Of a stretch of DNA of 64,000 nucleotides, positions 1-8,199 are shown in pieces; the stretch's first letter is position 1, and each line of letters opens with the position of its first letter. The stretch is from CAYRNY01 sp964425755 (lineage in GTDB: Bacteria; Chloroflexota; Anaerolineae; Aggregatilineales; Aggregatilineaceae): assembly GCA_964425755.1 (NCBI GenBank), contig CAYRNY010000004.1:1-64000 (forward strand), in the 5' to 3' direction. The notes beneath the pieces are model-generated. The model was not told the origin of the DNA. It saw only the letters and a list, made by a program, of their open reading frames with translations, and did not search any database. A program made the translations under genes and the position numbers.

Positions 1-243
1 GCGTTCACTCTGTTGAACCAGCCTTCAATTCATCCTAATTGACGAAGGTATTGATACTGGATAAGCGAATACAGGGCAAGTGCGCGGACAGGCACGGGGC
101 ACCTCACGTTTGAGGCGACTTTCAGATTTGAGAAAAGGGTTTTTGTAGCGCAAGTCAATTCCTGCCCTGGACCGAGCCAGCCTTACCTCTGAAAGGTAGC
201 TTCTGCCCCCAAAACGACATATATATCCTTTTCTCACGTCAAG

Positions 244-288
244 TTGACAACGACGCTGGTAAACATTATTGTTTGATCAAATTGATCA
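244..288 (+). promoter_or_regulatory. Predicted sigma70 promoter with overlapping operator for the 457-4232 operon
   Basis: TTGACA (244-249) is followed after 17 nt by TATTGT (267-272), a good vegetative promoter. Immediately downstream lie two TGATCA hexamers (274-279 and 283-288) separated by three bases, forming an inverted repeat over the expected transcription start, which suggests a repressor site. The rest of 1-456 shows no convincing gene: the open frames there lie on the opposite strand, have no ribosome-binding site and resemble nothing known. The regulator is not encoded next to this operon. Confidence 0.5.
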
Positions 289-456
289 GGCAAGCTCAAG
301 CACGAAATCCAACCTTGAAGGATAATTGAACTAACCGGTTGTGGAACTTCATGCAGCGTAGAGAAAGGGGGTCTCCATCGCGCGATAGTAGACGCAGGGT
401 TATCACCCGGTTTTCCCATTCGCTAACTTAATTCGGTTTTCATAAGGAGTTGCACG

Positions 457-1446
457 ATGTTCAAGAGACTGTTGTTGCTGGCGCTTGTCGCGTTGCTTGC
501 GCTACCACTGGCGGCGCCTATCAGCGTGAGCGCACAGGATGATGAAGGGCTTCCCAAAATCGGCTTTTTGCCCGGCGTGGTCGATCCCTTTTACCAGGTG
601 ATGGAACAGGGTATCAACGCGGCGGCGGCTGACTTCGGGCTTGAGGTTGTGACGCAGTACCCCGATGACTGGAACGTGACGCTGCAGGTCCCGCTGCTGG
701 AAGCCTATATCGCGCGCGGCGACCTGGACTACATCGTGATCGCCCCGGTGCACAGAGAACAGATGATCGCGCCGCTGGAAGCCGCAGTTGACGCGGGCAT
801 CAAGATCATCACCGTGGATACGTTCATCGGTGACGGCGATTACGTCAACGGCCCGGTAACCTTCCCGCTGTCCTACATCGGTTCAGATAACGTCCAGGGC
901 GGGCGCATCGCTGGCGAAGCACTGGCCGAGCGTCTCAACGGCGAAGGCCAGGTGTACATCCAGAACACGAATCCCGGTGTCAGCACCACCGAGCAGCGCT
1001 CCGAGGGCTTCCAGGAAGCGATCGCCGAGCATCCCGGCATGGAACTGATCGGTGAGGACTACAACCTGGATGATGCGAACACGTCGACTCAGCAGACGTC
1101 TGCTGTTTTGCAGCGCGAGCCGGAACTGATGGGCATCTTCGGCGTGAACGTCTTCAGCGCGATGGGCGCGGGGACCGCCGTGATGAACGCCGGTCTTGGC
1201 GGCGTGGTGGACGTGATCGCGTTCGACGCGACCCAGTTCGCCATCGAGCAATTGCGTGAGGGCGTCGTCAGCCTCGTGATCGCCCAGAAACCCTTCGACA
1301 TGGGCTACCTGGCGATTGAATTCGCGATGGCTGACTGGCGCGGCGTGACCAGTCTTCCGAAGCGCGTGCCGACCGGCTACGCGGTGATCACGGCGGACAA
1401 CGTGGACGATCCGGAAGTCGCCCGCTTCATCTACCAGGTCGACTAA
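457..1446 (+). CDS. Sugar ABC transporter substrate-binding protein (ribose/fructose type)
   Basis: This 329-residue protein is an extracytoplasmic sugar-binding protein of the periplasmic-binding-protein type 4 family (RbsB/FrcB). It has a signal peptide of about 26 residues ending near VSAQDD. It then begins the typical first lobe with GFLPGVVDPFYQ and a later PVTFPLSYIGSDNVQGGRIAG segment shared by ribose- and xylose-binding proteins. AAGGAG lies just upstream of the ATG. A permease and a single-domain ATPase follow, then a D-lyxose isomerase, so a pentose or ketohexose is the likely ligand. The FrcBCA fructose importer has the same order and the same single-domain ATPase. The ligand cannot be fixed from sequence. 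Confidence 0.9.
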   Translation: MFKRLLLLALVALLALPLAAPISVSAQDDEGLPKIGFLPGVVDPFYQVMEQGINAAAADFGLEVVTQYPDDWNVTLQVPLLEAYIARGDLDYIVIAPVHREQMIAPLEAAVDAGIKIITVDTFIGDGDYVNGPVTFPLSYIGSDNVQGGRIAGEALAERLNGEGQVYIQNTNPGVSTTEQRSEGFQEAIAEHPGMELIGEDYNLDDANTSTQQTSAVLQREPELMGIFGVNVFSAMGAGTAVMNAGLGGVVDVIAFDATQFAIEQLREGVVSLVIAQKPFDMGYLAIEFAMADWRGVTSLPKRVPTGYAVITADNVDDPEVARFIYQVD

Positions 1447-1553
1447 CGAACGACCGAATCGGCATCGGACTACACAAGGGTATGAGGATGCGAACACATC
1501 CTCATACTTTATATCCCGCAGCCGCAGAATTCCACTCATCTAGGAGACAGGCG

Positions 1554-2684
1554 ATGGCATCGGAAGCTCAAGCCAGTTCGCTACCACAAGATTCTTTATC
1601 CCGCGCACGCCCCCTGGGCCAGCGCTATATTTTGATGCTGAGCCGGGTTTGGTCATGGGTTTTTCTTTTTGCGTTGATTGTCTATTTTTCCTGGCAAGGT
1701 ACGGGGTTTTTCACCATCCGCAACTCCCAAAATATTTTGATCGCCATCGTGCCGATCCTGCTGATGGGGCTGGGCCAGACGTTCGTGATCATTGCCGCCG
1801 GCATTGACCTCTCCGTCGGCTGGGTGATGGGGCTGTCGTCTGTCGTGTCGGCGATCGTGATGCGCGATCTCGGCCAGCAGGAATTCCCGGTCGCGCTGAC
1901 GATTATCGCCGGGTTCGCCGCCGGGCTGTCCGTCGCGGGGTTGTGCGGGTTGGTCAATGGGGTGATCACGGCAAAGCTCCACGTCCCGCCGTTTATTGTG
2001 ACGTTGGGCGTCTCGTTCGTCGCGCGCGGGGCGGCCTGGGTGCTGGCCGAGGGCAACGTCGTCGGACAGCAGCCCGCCGCGCTGCGAAGCCTGGGCAACG
2101 AGTCGCTGCTTTATTACGTGCGCGGCGAAGGGGGCGGGCTATATTTCTTGACGAAACCCGAGGTCAACCGCCTGCAACTGCGCATGATGGACCGTATTCT
2201 GAGTTGGCCGGTGGTGATCGCACTGGTCGTATTGCTGGTGCTGCTGTTTGTGCTGCGTTATACGCAGTTCGGGCGGCATACCTACGCGATTGGCGGGAAC
2301 AAAGAGGCCGCCTTGCGCGCTGGCGTCCCGGTGGACCGTCACATCATTCTGCTTTACGTCATGTCGGCAGTCACGGCGGGGCTGGCCGGTGTGCTGCATA
2401 CGGCGCGCTATTCCGGTGGGGCGGCGGATGCCGGGGACGCCCTGATGTTGATGTCCATCGCGGCAGTCGTGATCGGTGGCGTGAGCCTGTTCGGGGGCGT
2501 GGGGCGCATCTCCGGCACGTTAATCGGCGCGTTGGTGCTGGCCGTGCTGGAAACGGGGTTGGTGATGATCAACGTTCAGACATTCTACAAGTACATCGTT
2601 GTGGGCGTGATCGTGATCATGGCTGTGTTGATGGATCAGGCGCGCGATATCATCATCGGGCGCGCGGAACGAGGTGCAACATGA
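1554..2684 (+). CDS. Sugar ABC transporter permease (RbsC/FrcC family)
   Basis: This inner-membrane permease has about 376 residues and eight or more hydrophobic segments. The GIDLSVGWVMG motif near the second or third membrane span and the late AVVIGGVSLFGGVGRISGTLIGAL segment are hallmarks of the BPD_transp_2 (RbsC) family. An upstream in-frame start at 1482 exists, but AGGAGA at 1542-1547 sits at the right distance from the ATG at 1554, so I use the latter. The stop overlaps the start of the ATPase gene in an ATGA arrangement, implying translational coupling. An extended loop of roughly 40 residues in the middle (YYVRGEGGGLYFLTKPEVNR) is longer than in RbsC. Confidence 0.9.
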   Translation: MASEAQASSLPQDSLSRARPLGQRYILMLSRVWSWVFLFALIVYFSWQGTGFFTIRNSQNILIAIVPILLMGLGQTFVIIAAGIDLSVGWVMGLSSVVSAIVMRDLGQQEFPVALTIIAGFAAGLSVAGLCGLVNGVITAKLHVPPFIVTLGVSFVARGAAWVLAEGNVVGQQPAALRSLGNESLLYYVRGEGGGLYFLTKPEVNRLQLRMMDRILSWPVVIALVVLLVLLFVLRYTQFGRHTYAIGGNKEAALRAGVPVDRHIILLYVMSAVTAGLAGVLHTARYSGGAADAGDALMLMSIAAVVIGGVSLFGGVGRISGTLIGALVLAVLETGLVMINVQTFYKYIVVGVIVIMAVLMDQARDIIIGRAERGAT

Positions 2685-3454
2685 CGCAACCGCTGCTCAG
2701 CGCACGCAATCTAGTGAAGCGTTTCGGCGGGTTGACTGCTGTGGATCACGTGAGCCTGGATGTGTATCCGGGCGAGGTGGTCGGCCTGGTGGGCGATAAC
2801 GGCGCGGGGAAATCGACGTTCATCAAGATGATTTCCGGCGTGCACCAACCCAACGAAGGGAAGATCTTCTTCGACGGCAAAGAGGTGCACATCAACCGCC
2901 CGTCCGACGCACGCGACAAGGGCATCGAGACGATCTACCAGGACCTCGCACTCTCAGGTAACCTGGACGCCGCCGCGAACATCTTCCTGGGCCGCGAGCA
3001 GAAACGGCAGGTCTTGGGCGGGCTGATCCGCCTGCTGGATGATAAATACATGCGCCAGGAATCCGAGAAACTGCTCAACGACCTGGACGTGCACATCCCG
3101 TCGTTAGAAGCCAAGATCGACACCCTGTCCGGTGGGCAGCGGCAGGCGGTGGCGATCGCGCGCGCTGTGTACTGGAACGCGCGCTTGATGATCATGGACG
3201 AGCCGACGAACAACCTCGGCGTGGTAGAGCAGGCTAAGGTGCTGGACCTGATCCGACGGCTGCGCGATCAGGACGTGCCGGTTATCGTAATCAGCCACAC
3301 CATGCGCGATATCTTCGCCGTGTCCAACCGGATCGTCGTGCTGCACCGCGGGCGCAAAGTGACCGATAAATCCACCAGCGAAACCACCCCCGAAGAAATC
3401 GTGCAGTACATCATGGGGGCGATGGACGATTATGAACAGGAAGCCGCACGCTGA
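2681..3454 (+). CDS. Sugar ABC transporter ATP-binding protein, single nucleotide-binding domain
   Basis: This 257-residue ABC ATPase energises the importer encoded just upstream. The Walker A is GDNGAGKST, the signature is LSGGQRQ, and the Walker B is LMIMDEPTNNL with the switch histidine in VISHTMRD. It has one ABC domain, whereas RbsA/XylG proteins have two fused domains of about 500 residues. That matches the FrcA branch, where two copies must pair. The start ATG overlaps the permease stop. A much longer frame opens upstream inside the permease gene, but it is an artefact of the overlapping frame. Confidence 0.92.
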   Translation: MTQPLLSARNLVKRFGGLTAVDHVSLDVYPGEVVGLVGDNGAGKSTFIKMISGVHQPNEGKIFFDGKEVHINRPSDARDKGIETIYQDLALSGNLDAAANIFLGREQKRQVLGGLIRLLDDKYMRQESEKLLNDLDVHIPSLEAKIDTLSGGQRQAVAIARAVYWNARLMIMDEPTNNLGVVEQAKVLDLIRRLRDQDVPVIVISHTMRDIFAVSNRIVVLHRGRKVTDKSTSETTPEEIVQYIMGAMDDYEQEAAR

Positions 3455-3545
3455 GGACTCGTATACAGGGCCGGAGCAAGCTCCGGGCGGCTGCTGCAAT
3501 TGCGCATACTTGAACTGAGCATACTGGAGATGGCGAGGCGAACTG

Positions 3546-4232
3546 ATGAAACGTTCTGAGATCAACACGATCGTGCGTGAGGCAAAAGCGTTTTTCCGCG
3601 CGCACAATTTCCACCTGCCGCCTTTCGCTTTCTGGACGCCTGACGACTGGGCGCAAAAAGGCGACGAAGTGCGCGAGATCGTCCAAACCGGTCTCGGCTG
3701 GGATATATTCGACGGTGGGCTCGATCGTTTTGACGAGGTCGGGCTGGTCCTGTTCACCGTGCGCAACGGGCGACCGGAGAACCTGGCCCAGGGCCGGGGC
3801 AAAGTCTACGCCGAGAAGATCATGATCGCGCAGGTGAACCAGGTCACGCCGCTGCATTTTCACTGGAAGAAGGTCGAAGACATCATCAACCGCGGCGGGG
3901 GCAAGCTGGTCGTGCAGGTCTATAACGCCACCGAAGACGAACAACTCGCCGACACGGACGTGACCGTGCGCGTCGATGGCATGCTGCGCACGGTGCCCGC
4001 CGGCGGCACGGTCGAACTCAAACCGGGGCAAAGCATCACGCTGGAACCGTACTGCTACCATAAGTTCTGGGGGGTGGAAGAACCGGTGCTGATCGGCGAA
4101 GTCTCAACCGTGAATGACGACCAGACCGACAACCGCTTTTACGAGCCGATCAACCGGTTCGCGGAGATCGAGGAAGACGAACCGGCAGAGGTGGTGCTGG
4201 TCAACGAATATCACAAATACGTTCGCCTTTAG
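3546..4232 (+). CDS. D-lyxose isomerase-like cupin sugar isomerase
   Basis: This 228-residue protein resembles the sigma-B-type D-lyxose ketol-isomerases (YdaE family), which interconvert D-lyxose and D-xylulose and also act on D-mannose and D-fructose. The cupin metal site is visible as TPLHFHWKKVEDI with a following glycine-rich turn (NRGGGKLV), and a second cupin motif near LEPYCYHKFWG supplies a further histidine. It follows the ATPase after 91 nt in the same direction and so probably belongs to the transport operon, pointing to pentose or hexose isomerisation after uptake. No dedicated kinase is in the operon; the FGGY kinase at 13976-15415 is a possible partner. Confidence 0.85.
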   Translation: MKRSEINTIVREAKAFFRAHNFHLPPFAFWTPDDWAQKGDEVREIVQTGLGWDIFDGGLDRFDEVGLVLFTVRNGRPENLAQGRGKVYAEKIMIAQVNQVTPLHFHWKKVEDIINRGGGKLVVQVYNATEDEQLADTDVTVRVDGMLRTVPAGGTVELKPGQSITLEPYCYHKFWGVEEPVLIGEVSTVNDDQTDNRFYEPINRFAEIEEDEPAEVVLVNEYHKYVRL

Positions 4233-4272
4233 CCTTTCCTGGGGCGGATGGCGAAACAATGGGGCGTGGTGT

Positions 4273-4306
4273 GGTAGTGCCCCACGGGCGCGCGTGGGGC
4301 ACTACC
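4273..4306. terminator. Perfect 13-bp hairpin between convergent genes
   Basis: The arms 4273-4285 (GGTAGTGCCCCAC) and 4294-4306 (GTGGGGCACTACC) are exact complements around an 8-nt loop. It lies between the isomerase gene and the convergent marR-like gene. There is no U tract, so a strong RNA-end or pausing structure is as likely as a classical intrinsic terminator. Confidence 0.5.
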
Positions 4307-4323
4307 CGCCGCGCACCTCCGAG

Positions 4324-4779
4324 TCACGGTGCCGGCTCGCGCAGGCCCAGTTTGCGGCAGAGCCGGGCCAGCTCGTCCTGTTCCTCCGGCGTGAGGACGC
4401 TCATCTCCGCGACGATCCCCTCAACGTGCTGCGCGAAGATACGCGCGATCAACTCCCGCCCGGCCCCAGAAATCCGCACCTGCATATAGCGGCTGTCGTG
4501 CAGGGCGCGTTCCCGCTCGATCAGGCCGTGTTTTTCCAGGTTCTTCAGCACGGTCGATATGTTGCCGGTGCTTTTCAACAGCTTCTGGGCCAGCTCGCGC
4601 TGCGAAAGCATGCCCAGGTGATACAGCGCTTCCAGGACGCCGAACTGGCTGACCGTCAGGTTGTGCGCGGCCAGATGTGCCGTCGCGTGGGCGACGACGG
4701 TTTCGGCTGCGCGTTGCAACTTGATGTACGTGTCGAGCGCGCGTCGCTCTTCCTCTGTTCCCCTGTATTTCGTCGGCAT
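4324..4779 (-). CDS. MarR-family regulator, MhqR-like
   Basis: This 151-residue winged-helix protein has the MarR layout. An N-terminal dimerisation helix comes first, then the recognition region LTVSQFGVLEALYHLGMLSQRELAQKLLKSTGNISTVLKNLEKHGLI, then the wing RERALHDSRYMQVRISGAGRELI. It is divergent from a ring-cleaving-dioxygenase-like gene that is followed by a flavin oxidoreductase and an esterase. This arrangement recalls Bacillus MhqR, a repressor of the mhqNOP and mhqED operons that responds to quinones and electrophiles. A palindrome suited to a MarR dimer lies in the divergent promoter region (4878-4889). Its role as repressor of the neighbours is inference. Confidence 0.88.
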   Translation of the reverse strand: MPTKYRGTEEERRALDTYIKLQRAAETVVAHATAHLAAHNLTVSQFGVLEALYHLGMLSQRELAQKLLKSTGNISTVLKNLEKHGLIERERALHDSRYMQVRISGAGRELIARIFAQHVEGIVAEMSVLTPEEQDELARLCRKLGLREPAP

Positions 4780-4843
4780 GCTACGCCGCCTCCGGCGCGG
4801 TGAAGATTAACGAAGTTCTTATCGTAAATCGCTTGACAGGGCC

Positions 4844-4852
4844 ATTATACCA
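4844..4852 (-). promoter_or_regulatory. Extended -10 promoter for the marR-like gene
   Basis: Read on the minus strand this is TGGTATAAT, a perfect -10 with the TGn extension. It lies 65 nt upstream of the regulator's start codon. No good -35 is present, as expected for extended -10 promoters. Confidence 0.55.
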
Positions 4853-4867
4853 GTTTAAATTATTTGA

Positions 4868-4889
4868 TATAAAATAGTTTGAATTCAAA
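4868..4889 (+). promoter_or_regulatory. Putative MarR operator and -10 box for the dioxygenase operon
   Basis: TATAAA (4868-4873) is a plausible -10 for the rightward operon. TTTGAATTCAAA (4878-4889) is a perfect 12-bp palindrome at the expected transcription start. A related half copy, AGTTTAAATTATT, lies just upstream (from about 4852). Two such AT-rich sites in a divergent region fit autoregulation plus repression by the MarR protein. Confidence 0.5.
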
Positions 4890-4949
4890 TTATTCTGTCG
4901 AACACGACCTGACACCAACCAATCCCCGCTTAGTTGAAACGGAGCGAAC

Positions 4950-5915
4950 ATGCAGAGTCTGAACGGAATTCATCACGTCACCGCGGTTACAGGACAGATC
5001 GGGCGTAACCTTGACTTCTACACCCGCGTTCTGGGGCTGCGCCTGGTCAAGAAGTCGGTCAACCAGGACGACGTGAGCGCTTACCACCTGTTTTACGCCG
5101 ACAAAGTAGGCTCTCCAGGCACGGATATGACGTTCTTCGATTGGCCGCAGGCCGGGCCGGACCGCCGGGGCACGGACAGCATCGTGACCACCGCGTTTCG
5201 CGTCAATGGCCGCGCCGCGCTGGAATTCTGGGTGCAGCGGTTTGATGACGAGGGCGTGCGGCACCAGGGGATCGCGTCGTTTGCCGGGCGCGACAGCCTG
5301 CGCTTTGAGGATCCGGAGGGCCAGCGCCTGATGCTGGTCGACGACGCCGGAGCGCCCTACGAAGGCGAGCTGTGGGACGGCAGCACCGTGCCGCTGGAGC
5401 ACGCGTTGCGCGGTTTTTACGCGGTCATGCTCTCCGTGCCCCAACTGAACCGTACCGACGCGATCCTGTCGCAGGTACTGAATATGCGGCAGGTTCGCCA
5501 GGCGCAGCAACCGGACAGTGCGAGCGTAGCCATCTACGAGATGGGCGCGGGCGGGCCGGGCCGCGAGCTGTGGGTGGTCGAGGAACCGGACCGGGCCGCT
5601 GCGTGGCTAGGCGCGGGCGGCGTGCACCATGTCGCCTTCCGCGTCGCGGACGAGGACGAGCAACAAGGCTGGCACGAACGCATCACGCGCGTCGGGCTGC
5701 CGGTATCGCCGTCCATCGACCGGTTCTACTTCCGCTCGATTTACTTCCGCATCTCGAACGGCATCCTGTTTGAGATCGCGACGGACGGGCCGGGCTTTGC
5801 GGCGGACGAGGACCTTGAGTCGCTGGGCGAAAAACTGGCGCTGCCGCCGTTTCTCGAACCGCAGCGTAACGCGATCGAGGCGGGCCTGAAGCCGATCGAC
5901 GTGCCGCAGTCATAG
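4950..5915 (+). CDS. Ring-cleaving dioxygenase-like VOC protein (MhqO-like)
   Basis: This 321-residue protein has two vicinal-oxygen-chelate (glyoxalase/dioxygenase) modules. The N-terminal GIHHVTAVTGQIGRNLDFYT carries the first metal histidine, GVHHVAFRVADEDEQQ near residue 210 the second, and FEIATDGPGF near residue 280 supplies the glutamate. This spacing is typical of MhqO/MhqA (LinE-like) hydroquinone dioxygenases regulated by MhqR. It follows a marR gene head to head, with an oxidoreductase and an MhqD-like hydrolase downstream. The expected role is cleavage of hydroquinones or catechol-like electrophile products. The exact substrate is unknown. Confidence 0.85.
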   Translation: MQSLNGIHHVTAVTGQIGRNLDFYTRVLGLRLVKKSVNQDDVSAYHLFYADKVGSPGTDMTFFDWPQAGPDRRGTDSIVTTAFRVNGRAALEFWVQRFDDEGVRHQGIASFAGRDSLRFEDPEGQRLMLVDDAGAPYEGELWDGSTVPLEHALRGFYAVMLSVPQLNRTDAILSQVLNMRQVRQAQQPDSASVAIYEMGAGGPGRELWVVEEPDRAAAWLGAGGVHHVAFRVADEDEQQGWHERITRVGLPVSPSIDRFYFRSIYFRISNGILFEIATDGPGFAADEDLESLGEKLALPPFLEPQRNAIEAGLKPIDVPQS

Positions 5916-5959
5916 CGCTGCGGCCTGCTTTCGTTCGATTATCACGCGAGTAAACCAAC

Positions 5960-6850
5960 GTGAACAAACCATTGTTCGGTGCTAATGTCGATCCATCCCC
6001 TGGCAGGCTTGAGGCCGGTTTTGAGATCGCGCAGCTTGCCGAAGAAGCCGGGCTGGACATGGTCCTGCTGCAGGACCACCCCTACAACAAAGACCACCTG
6101 GACACGTGGACGCTGCTGGCGGCGCTTGCCGCCCGTACCGAGCGCATCCACATCGGGACCAACGTCGCTAACGTGCCGCTGCGCACCCCGACGCTGCTGG
6201 CGAAAATGGCCGCGTCGCTGGATGTGATCACAGGCGGGCGCGTGGAGCTCGGCCTCGGTGCGGGGACGTTCTGGCCGGGCATCCGGGCTTATGGCGGGCG
6301 TGCGGCGGTGCAGGACAAGCCGTTCACCGCGTTCAAAGAGGCGCTGGCGATCATTCGCGGGTTGTGGCAGCACAGCGGGACGCGCTTTGATTTCCAGGGC
6401 GAGATCTACACGGTCAAAGGGGCCGTTTTCGGCCCGGCCCCGGCGCACGATATCCGTATCTGGGTCGGCGGTTCCGGGCCGAAGATGCTGCGGCTCACGG
6501 GCGAGCAGGCCGGCGGCGTGACGCTGTCCACGCCGTACATGCCATACCGCCAACTGTCCGACGTCAACCAGCAGATCGATGCCGGGGCCGCTGCCGCCGG
6601 ACGGTCTCCGGACGCGATTCGCCGCCTGTACAACATGATGGGAAGCATCACGGAACGCCCGCAAACCGACGGTTTCGAAGGCAAATTCTACAGCGGCACG
6701 CGCGCGCAGTGGATCGAGCACATGATCATGCTGTACCGCGACTATCGCCAGGATACGTTCATGTTCTGGCCCACCGAAGGTGACCCGGTCGACCAGGTCG
6801 CGACCTACGCGACGGCGATCGTCCCGGCGGTCCGGGAAGCGCTGCGCTAG
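5960..6850 (+). CDS. LLM-class flavin-dependent oxidoreductase
   Basis: This 296-residue protein has the luciferase-like monooxygenase barrel. FEIAQLAEEAGLDMVLLQDHP lies near the N terminus, ALAARTERIHIGTNVANVPLRTPTLLAKMAASLDVITGGRVELGLGAG near residue 60-110, and the late IWVGGSGPKMLRLTGEQAGG is an F420/FMN-binding signature region. It starts 44 nt after the dioxygenase-like gene and is presumably cotranscribed. FMN or F420 use cannot be decided from sequence. A role in reducing or oxidising quinone or aromatic substrates is inferred from the cluster. Confidence 0.85.
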   Translation: MNKPLFGANVDPSPGRLEAGFEIAQLAEEAGLDMVLLQDHPYNKDHLDTWTLLAALAARTERIHIGTNVANVPLRTPTLLAKMAASLDVITGGRVELGLGAGTFWPGIRAYGGRAAVQDKPFTAFKEALAIIRGLWQHSGTRFDFQGEIYTVKGAVFGPAPAHDIRIWVGGSGPKMLRLTGEQAGGVTLSTPYMPYRQLSDVNQQIDAGAAAAGRSPDAIRRLYNMMGSITERPQTDGFEGKFYSGTRAQWIEHMIMLYRDYRQDTFMFWPTEGDPVDQVATYATAIVPAVREALR

Positions 6851-6887
6851 CCCGCGCGCAGACCGTCATCACGAAAGGGACAAATTG

Positions 6888-7532
6888 ATGCCTGAGCAAC
6901 ATCCGCACCAGGACCAACCAGTATTCACGCAGGGGGCCGCGCTGGACGAAGCCGAGGTCGCGGTTATCTTGCTGCACGGACGGGGCAGCACCGCCGAGAG
7001 TATCCTCCGGCTGGCCGCGCACTTTCCGCAGGGCGGGATCGCGTATCTCGCACCACAGGCGGCCAATCAGACCTGGTACCCGCATTCGGGTTTTCTGCCG
7101 CTTGAGGCCAACGAACCGTATGTGTCGTCGGCGTTCCAGGCACTCGCTGATGTGCTGGCCCAGGTCGAGGATGCTGGCATCCCGACGCGGCAGATCGTGC
7201 TCGGCGGGTTCTCGCAGGGCGCGTGCCTGGCGGCTGAGTTTGTGGCGCGGCACCCGCGCCGGTATGGGGGATTGTTCGTGCTCAGCGGGGCGCTACTGGG
7301 GCCGCCCGACATGCCGCGCGCGTATTCCGGCTCGCTGGATGGCACGCCCGTGTACATCGGGGGCGGTGATCACGATCCCTGGGTGACGGCTGAGCAGCTT
7401 CGCCTCACAGGGCGTCTGCTGCAGGACCTGGGCGGCGCGGTGACCGTCGAGGTCCAGCCGGGGCGAGAACACACCGTCCGGCAGACGGAGATCGTACAGG
7501 TGAGCCGCATGCTATCGGGCGCGCGCGGGTGA
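6888..7532 (+). CDS. Alpha/beta hydrolase, phospholipase/carboxylesterase family (MhqD-like)
   Basis: This serine hydrolase has about 214 residues. AVILLHGRGSTAESI provides the oxyanion region, GGFSQGACLAAEF the nucleophile elbow, GGGDHDPWV the acid and GREHTV the catalytic histidine. The family (PF02230) includes Bacillus MhqD, which belongs to the MhqR regulon. An in-frame start further upstream (6780) overlaps the preceding gene; the ATG at 6888 follows GAAAGGGAC and gives the family's normal length, so I prefer it. It closes the electrophile-response operon. Confidence 0.87.
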   Translation: MPEQHPHQDQPVFTQGAALDEAEVAVILLHGRGSTAESILRLAAHFPQGGIAYLAPQAANQTWYPHSGFLPLEANEPYVSSAFQALADVLAQVEDAGIPTRQIVLGGFSQGACLAAEFVARHPRRYGGLFVLSGALLGPPDMPRAYSGSLDGTPVYIGGGDHDPWVTAEQLRLTGRLLQDLGGAVTVEVQPGREHTVRQTEIVQVSRMLSGARG

Positions 7533-7657
7533 TGGGGGGCGCGCTGCGAACAGCGGGCATGGGGAAACACACAAACGCGGTCGGCAGGTGGAGCCGGTCG
7601 CGGGCAAATGAATCATCATCTGGCCGTAATCGGGATTGAGCGTTTCTGGTGCGCGGT

Positions 7658-7678
7658 CACGGGGACCATTTCCCCGTG
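7658..7678. terminator. Hairpin between the hydrolase and the response-regulator gene
   Basis: CACGGGGA (7658-7665) pairs exactly with TCCCCGTG (7671-7678) around a 5-nt loop. It separates two convergent genes and lacks a long T run on either strand, so terminator function is only likely. Confidence 0.4.
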
Positions 7679-7682
7679 TCGA

Positions 7683-8078
7683 TCAACACATCAGGCCGGT
7701 ACCGTTGGAACTCAGCAACGTGGTGATCTCATCAATCAATTCGGAAAAACGCAGCTTGGGAATAAACGCATTCGCCCCACATTCCAGCGCTTGCTGGCGC
7801 GATTGAGGTGTATCCAGCGCCGAGAACATCACCACCGGGATATCACGCGTGTGGGCATTCATCCGAATCCGGCGACATAGTTCGTACCCGCTCATCGTCG
7901 GCATGAGGACATCAACCAGGAACAGGTTCGGTTTCATCGACTTGATCAGGTGCAATGCTTGCTCTGCGCTCGAAACCTTGATTGCTGCCACACCATGCCG
8001 CTTTAGTTTCGTCGCGACGAGCGACAGCATCGCCGTCTCGTCATCGACTACCATCACTACTTTGGATCCCAGTGGCAT
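7683..8078 (-). CDS. Stand-alone response-regulator receiver domain (CheY-like)
   Basis: This protein of about 131 residues is a single receiver domain with no output domain. VVMVVDDE gives the acidic pair, NLFLVDVLMP the phospho-acceptor aspartate, VVMFSA the conserved Ser/Thr, and the conserved lysine is in FIPKLRF. The frame extends upstream to 8177, but AGGGAG sits correctly before the ATG at 8078 and the receiver fold begins there. No histidine kinase is adjacent. It lies downstream of the Os1348-like gene on the same strand, with a gap of about 120 nt, so cotranscription is possible but unproven. Confidence 0.85.
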   Translation of the reverse strand: MPLGSKVVMVVDDETAMLSLVATKLKRHGVAAIKVSSAEQALHLIKSMKPNLFLVDVLMPTMSGYELCRRIRMNAHTRDIPVVMFSALDTPQSRQQALECGANAFIPKLRFSELIDEITTLLSSNGTGLMC

Positions 8079-8199
8079 TGGCAACTCCCTAGACGTAGGC
8101 CTAACAGCAACAGTAGGGTGCCAGGGCCCGGCTATGATGCCAGGCCCTTGAGCGCAATGGACTTTCATGGTCGCCATCGTCTCCCGATCAACTCGGTGG

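Noticed and set aside
25..419. Two short open frames on the minus strand at the window start
   Set aside because: No ribosome-binding site, composition not coding-like, and they lie across a good rightward promoter and operator.
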